A stretch of 64,000 nt of DNA from Hypsibius dujardini (lineage: Eukaryota; Tardigrada; Eutardigrada; Parachela; Hypsibiidae). Of the stretch, positions 59,327 to 64,000 are shown piece by piece. The number at the start of each line of letters is the position of its first letter. The first letter of the stretch is position 1. The notes beneath the pieces are model-generated. The model was given only the letters and a program-made list of their open reading frames with translations, was not told the DNA's origin and did no database searches. The position numbers and the translations under genes were made by a program. The stretch lies in assembly GCA_001579985.1 (NCBI GenBank), contig LRSR01009678.1, positions 1-64,000 on the forward strand, written 5' to 3'.

Positions 59327-62300
59327 GATTCAAGGCTACGACAGAGATATCACAACCTACAAAAGTGTGCAATTAGTATTGAGAATGAAGCACATCAGAA
59401 TGTAAAATGGGTCATTACATCAGGAAGTGGAAGGAGTGGAAAGACCCGTTAAAATTGATGACTGATCAGCTGCTCGTTTACAACGCAGAGCATGCGTCTT
59501 GATAATTGATTGACTAGCTCGTCAAGCAAACAAATAACAACAACAAGGCTACAGTTCATCCAACTAGTCAAATGATTAGAAGCAGCACTTTTTTGAAACG
59601 AAAAAAATTTCCTTAAACTGAACTCTAACTACTTTCAGCAACTTAGCATATTCACTACTCGAAGCACACAGGAAGAAATGCAAAATGATGAAAACAACTA
59701 TGCGAGCAGGCGTTTGATTATCTGATTAATGAGAACAAGGTTCAAGAGCGAAAAGCCTTATGAATTTGCTAAGGTGACTTCTCTCACCTGCCAACTCGAG
59801 TAGGATAATTCTAATCACTGGAATAAATCCATAAATTCTAATGAAAGAGAACTAAAGCTGAACAAATAAGGAATATTCTTCTAAAATGTTCTCAAATAAG
59901 TCGGAAGATGATTTTTTCCTCTGACTTTCAGTCGCCATCCCCACCAGACGGGAGAACGGAGGCTGTAAAAGACCTTTGACTCCTCGGATGATAAAGACGC
60001 CACAGAAGGTTTGGGGTCGACCTACTTTTATTTCTGCGAGATATTCGTAGGGAGTGCGAGGGGCAGTCTCCACTGGCCCGATCTGAGGCCTTTGTCTCGT
60101 ACATCGTTGGCTTACCTTTTATTTCCCGTAGCTCTCTGATCACACACTAGAAACCTCCTTCCTCCAGAGTTAAAAGGTAATGGATGCGGTCGACACAGAG
60201 GCAAAGATTTGAATTTGCGGAATGAGATTAGACGCAAGACTACGCGTAATCCGTTTTGGAGTTGAAGGGAAAGAAAGAAGAATGCCAAAGTGTTTACATC
60301 AGGGTGCTGCAGCCTGCATGACGAGCACGCACAATCACATGGCAAAATTGTGTGACACTCGGTCGGCTCGCGCATTACCCGCGGTTCGGTTAACATTAGC
60401 CGCCCAGTCTACTTGACGAGAGTTAGAGCACTCCACGAGCGTTTACATCCCAGGAATTTGGACAAAAATGTGAAATAAAGAGCCTTCTAAAAACTGTATT
60501 TTGCGTAATACAGTACTTGCGTACTGGAAACTAGGCATTTTGTCTTGCAATGGTCTAGTCCAACGGCTGCTGGTCAACGACTGTACGACTTACGATCGCA
60601 GCGCCTCCTCGAGAGCAAGTGGGTGTGCACTGTAGGAATGAGCTCCGCAGATAATTTCCGCTGGTGCTCGACTCGTCTAAGCATTTTCAACCCTCAATAA
60701 CATATGAAGCTGACAAAGAGATTCCGGGTACACACACTATGCTCTACACGTACCACAGGTATACGGCTGACCGTGCAGTCGAAGGTGGGACGCCACAAGC
60801 ATCTTAGAGCTAGTTCCTGCGAATCTGTTCTTTCATACGTTTCGTGTACTGTATAACGCTCCCTTATGAAATCTAACAGTGTATTAGCAAATCAGGAAAT
60901 AAAAAAATTCTGCATCATTTTTGTAATGGGAACTTCGGTGATGACTGCTAGAAGTATCAGTAAAGTACTGGTAACCACTCGAGGAGAACGCAGCCCGCGA
61001 CCCAACGACAGTTTCATACTAGCAGGCGGTACTTTCAACCCAAGGCGGAAATGTTCGGCCATCGGATACCTTTAAGGTCGCGCGATCACTCGATGCTGCT
61101 ATTGTAGTACTTTGGTCCTTACACAGCGTACCAAGTGATCCCGACGCTATGCAGTATCTGGTATTTCGTGGCAGTTCGCCGGCAGGTTCACGTGCAGGCC
61201 TGTACTAAATGTACTGTATATTTCACCGTTCTGTTCTTCCGTTCAAAAAATCGTAGTTACTCCCGAACTTCACGAAGGTGCGAACTTACGTCTTCGCCTA
61301 CTCACTTACTCACTCACTTACATTACACACAGACACATGCACAAGTCATTGCACGTTTTGGTTCTTTCATCATTATCGGCTAATCTAATGAGCTTCCCCA
61401 TACAGCGTGTATATCAATCCGTCTATCCCCAATACGTAATAACTCTCACCCCGTATCCATCGACTATCGATTTTTTGTTCGCTCGACGGCCCCACCCTCG
61501 CTCGTGCGCCGAGCGCGGTCCGTCCGTCGGTATACGCGCGGCACAATTGTAGCCTAAAAGGTTCCGTAATAGGCGTATGTGTGGGATAACAAGCTAATTA
61601 CTCGCACAATCCTCCAACACGACACAGGGCAACAGCAGCTTTGCACTCACACACGAAGTCCTTCGACCGGCGAATCAGAGACCTCGGCGGCTCGCCTCCC
61701 TCGTCGGTCGGTCGGTCGGCTGTTATTACGATGAACATCGTCCGCCCTCTCTCTCTCTCTCTCACACACAGGCACACACACACACACACAGGCACACTGT
61801 GGTAGCACCCCGTCGAAGACGCTTTGTACCCGTATATACGCTGACTGACTTCAATGAAAATCTCTGAACACGATTACAAAACATCCCGACCGGTCATGGT
61901 GACGAAACCTTTCCGCAGTGCATAACCGTCCCCTTTGGACGCGTCCTTTCCGCTCAATGAGCAGCGAGACCCGTGTGAGCCGTATAGTGGTGCATCAGTT
62001 TGGCCTGTAGTCAGAGCGAGTACACTGCCGGGTTTTCGGAGCAACGATCACACCATGAGCGACCGAACGAGGAGCTCGCAAAGATTCTTTCATAACTAAC
62101 GTAACAACCCGCCGCCGCTGAGCTTCTGCTCTACAGCGAGCATACCGCACACCGTTGTCGTCACACCAGCCGAGGTTGTCGGTCGGTCCTCGGATGCAAC
62201 ACAGCGACACAGCGATCGCGAACGTTACCGCCGAAAGACGAGCGCGAACCTTTCACCGTTCTTTCTTTTCACACCATCATCTCGTAGTACCCAGCCCGAT

Positions 62301-63197
62301 CGAACTCTTTAGGGACGCGAATTCCTCACTCTACGTCCTCAAGTGCGCGCGCGCATATTCCTGTACTCGTAGTGTGTAGACTCTGCGAACGACTTTGCTG
62401 TTTTTTGTTGTTGTTGCACTGTGTGTGTGTGGACAGTTTTTCCCCCCTTTGAATAATGTCTCAGCGCGAGGCGCAGTGAGTCAGGAAGTGTGCTGTGCTG
62501 TGTGAGAACGCGTGACTTGAGAACCACCCCGACGCTGCTGCCGGCAACAATCTTTATAGGCAACAGCACTCTCCGTACCGTGTGTAGATACCGGTGGTAC
62601 TTGTCATCCCGCTGCTTCAGCGAAATACCCACTCTATTTCGACCGGCAACCACGCTTGGGAACTTTGTCTGCTGTGAATAACTGATACGGAAGAAGTCCA
62701 TCCGAGACCCTTCCAAGGGTGTGTACCACGCCTACGGCCCAACTCCTACCTCCTCCCCCCCCCGAGAGAACGCTCTCTCTCTCTGTCTCTCTCTCCACCT
62801 ACGGTTATAGGTGCGCGCGATTATCTTCTTACTGCTGCAGTACCACCAACGTTGTGCGACACACTGCGCTCATCGATTACATAACCTTCAGCGCTTGAAA
62901 CTCGATTTCCGGTTGGATGTGTTATTTGAATAACATATCTTCTCCTCTCTCCCCGCTGCTGGCTGTCTCCGTCTCTCAACACACGCTGAGTCCCATCGAA
63001 GACGCCAATAATATATCTCGGCACGTGAGCAGAGTGTGGGAACAGGAATATTTTCTCGGGATTTATATTCCTAATCTGCATATACTCCTCGCCCACTTTC
63101 CCTTGTTTACGGTGCTGTGGCGTGTGTGTTGCTGGTTTGTGTTTGAGAGTTGATTGACCAGTGTAGTGGTCTATTGGGCACAGGACTGCGTACACAT
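59327..63197. other. Divergent region upstream of RAB7 and the right-edge gene
   Basis: About 3.9 kb without a supported coding exon. From about 61440 to 63150 the DNA is richer in CG dinucleotides and contains CT, CA and GT runs (61745-61800, 62770-62800), as expected of a promoter region. No repeat family copy was found. Confidence 0.45.
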
Positions 63198-63570
63198 ATG
63201 CCAGCCATGAGTTCAGCCCCGCTGAAGCAGTCGCAGTCGCAGTCGCAGCAGTCGCAGCAGCCGGCGGAGGGCGAAAGCCGTGAAACTGACTTTTCCCTTC
63301 TCGTCAAAAAGACCATTTTGAGGATTCTCCGGGAAACCACCACGACCAGGACTATGGACACCGACTTGAATCCCTCCAATTTGGGCACCAGAGAATAGTG
63401 AGTTACTATACTGTTGCCGGTTTGGGGCGACATTAACCGCGACAGACACCTGTCCGATTGGATTGCTATTATATATTATATATATATTATTAGTTATTAA
63501 ATACGGATACGACGGTGAAATATCTTTTAATTATTTATTTCAGCTTTGGTAAAATCTCTAGAAATACCTA
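63198..63570 (+). CDS. Possible first exons of a small unknown gene
   Basis: ATG 63198 (or 63207) opens a frame with a Gln/Ser run (KQSQSQSQQSQQ), then ETDFSLLVKKTILRILRE and MDTDLNPSNLGTRE. It ends at a good donor (GAATA|GTGAGT, 63397). An acceptor TATTTCAG at 63536-63543 would add YFGKISRNT and a stop at 63568-63570, making a short protein of about 76 residues. Splicing again at TTTG|GTAAAA would carry the gene out of the window. No homology was recognised. Confidence 0.35.
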
Positions 63571-63891
63571 GACTGTGGCTTGAAGTTAAATTTCTCTGCT
63601 CATCCATATGACCGGTGTTGAGATGGAGACAGATCGTCCATAGAGCATTGGAATCGACGTCTAGCTTTCGTTCCGTTGATTGATTGATTATTTGTATGTG
63701 TTGCGGTCGGGTCTTTCACTGATCACGTGCGGCTTCGCGTGAATTCGCGACTGATATAATTCCTGAGATGCCGTTCTATTCGAAACAACTTTTGAATCAT
63801 TGCCTTTTTTAAATTTAAGAGAATGCTCCGTTTTCGTTCATTCTGCATCTATTTTTTCCCTGAATCCATCCATTCATGGAACAGCTGATTT

Positions 63892-64000
63892 TACACACGT
63901 GGCAAAAACCTAGCGCCGACCGAATTAAGCCCTTTAACTCGTAGTTGTGCACGTCAGCCATCCAAGGAACGAGTATAGTGGCTTGATTCAGTTAGAGCAA
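63892..64000. mobile_element. Palindromic TA-ended MITE, family A, copy 4 (cut by window end)
   Basis: Starts TACACACGTGGCAAAAACC; the right arm (GGCTTGATTCAGTTAGAGCAA) runs to the last base of the window, so about 17 bases of the element lie outside. Confidence 0.88.

Noticed and set aside
59852-60143. Minus-strand frames upstream of RAB7 (METAPRTPYEYLAEIKVG)
   Set aside because: Could be part of a RAB7 5' UTR; no homology and no in-phase link to RAB7 exon 1.

Overview
The window is nuclear DNA of an invertebrate animal with a compact, intron-rich genome. Every recognisable gene is a conserved animal family cut by GT-AG introns, mostly 60-1200 bp. I could not assign a phylum. No bacterial, viral, rRNA, tRNA or CRISPR feature was seen. 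I chained exons by hand from splice consensus, reading phase and remembered family sequences; no alignment or transcript was available.

Layout, left to right: an hnRNP-type two-RRM RNA-binding protein (+, 5' end at the window edge); ARL8 lysosomal GTPase (-); a TatD-family nuclease with a long disordered N-terminus (-); mitochondrial ribosomal protein uL10m/MRPL10 (+); an unrecognised Ser-rich coiled-coil protein (-); a PCTAIRE kinase of the CDK16/17/18 group (-, about 13 kb, two alternative first coding exons); SLC35B4-like nucleotide-sugar transporter (+); an SLC6 Na+/Cl- dependent transporter of the taurine/creatine/GABA branch (+); a possible SOCS-box-like terminal exon (+); a UBE2D ubiquitin-conjugating enzyme (-); a secreted Cu/Zn superoxide dismutase (+); MANF, an ER-stress protein (+); RAB7 (-); and a possible first exon of a small unknown gene (+) near the right edge. 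Nine of these reading frames close exactly from ATG to stop with lengths close to their families. The neighbours do not form a pathway, although ARL8 and RAB7 both act on late endosomes/lysosomes.

The non-coding space has two striking properties. First, GACA/TGTC-type tetranucleotide tracts occur in at least 17 places, and ATTG-type tracts are common. Second, several families of short palindromic elements with TA at both ends (MITE-like, 120-190 bp) sit almost only in introns. One family has four clear copies, and one of these is inserted inside the left end of a larger 1.07-kb inverted-repeat element in the SLC35B4 gene. These look like non-autonomous Tc1/mariner-type DNA transposons; no transposase gene is in the window.

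I did not find a clearly new multi-gene system. The most useful leads are the alternative PCTAIRE first exons, the palindromic element families, the TatD protein with its long disordered extension, and the unrecognised coiled-coil gene.
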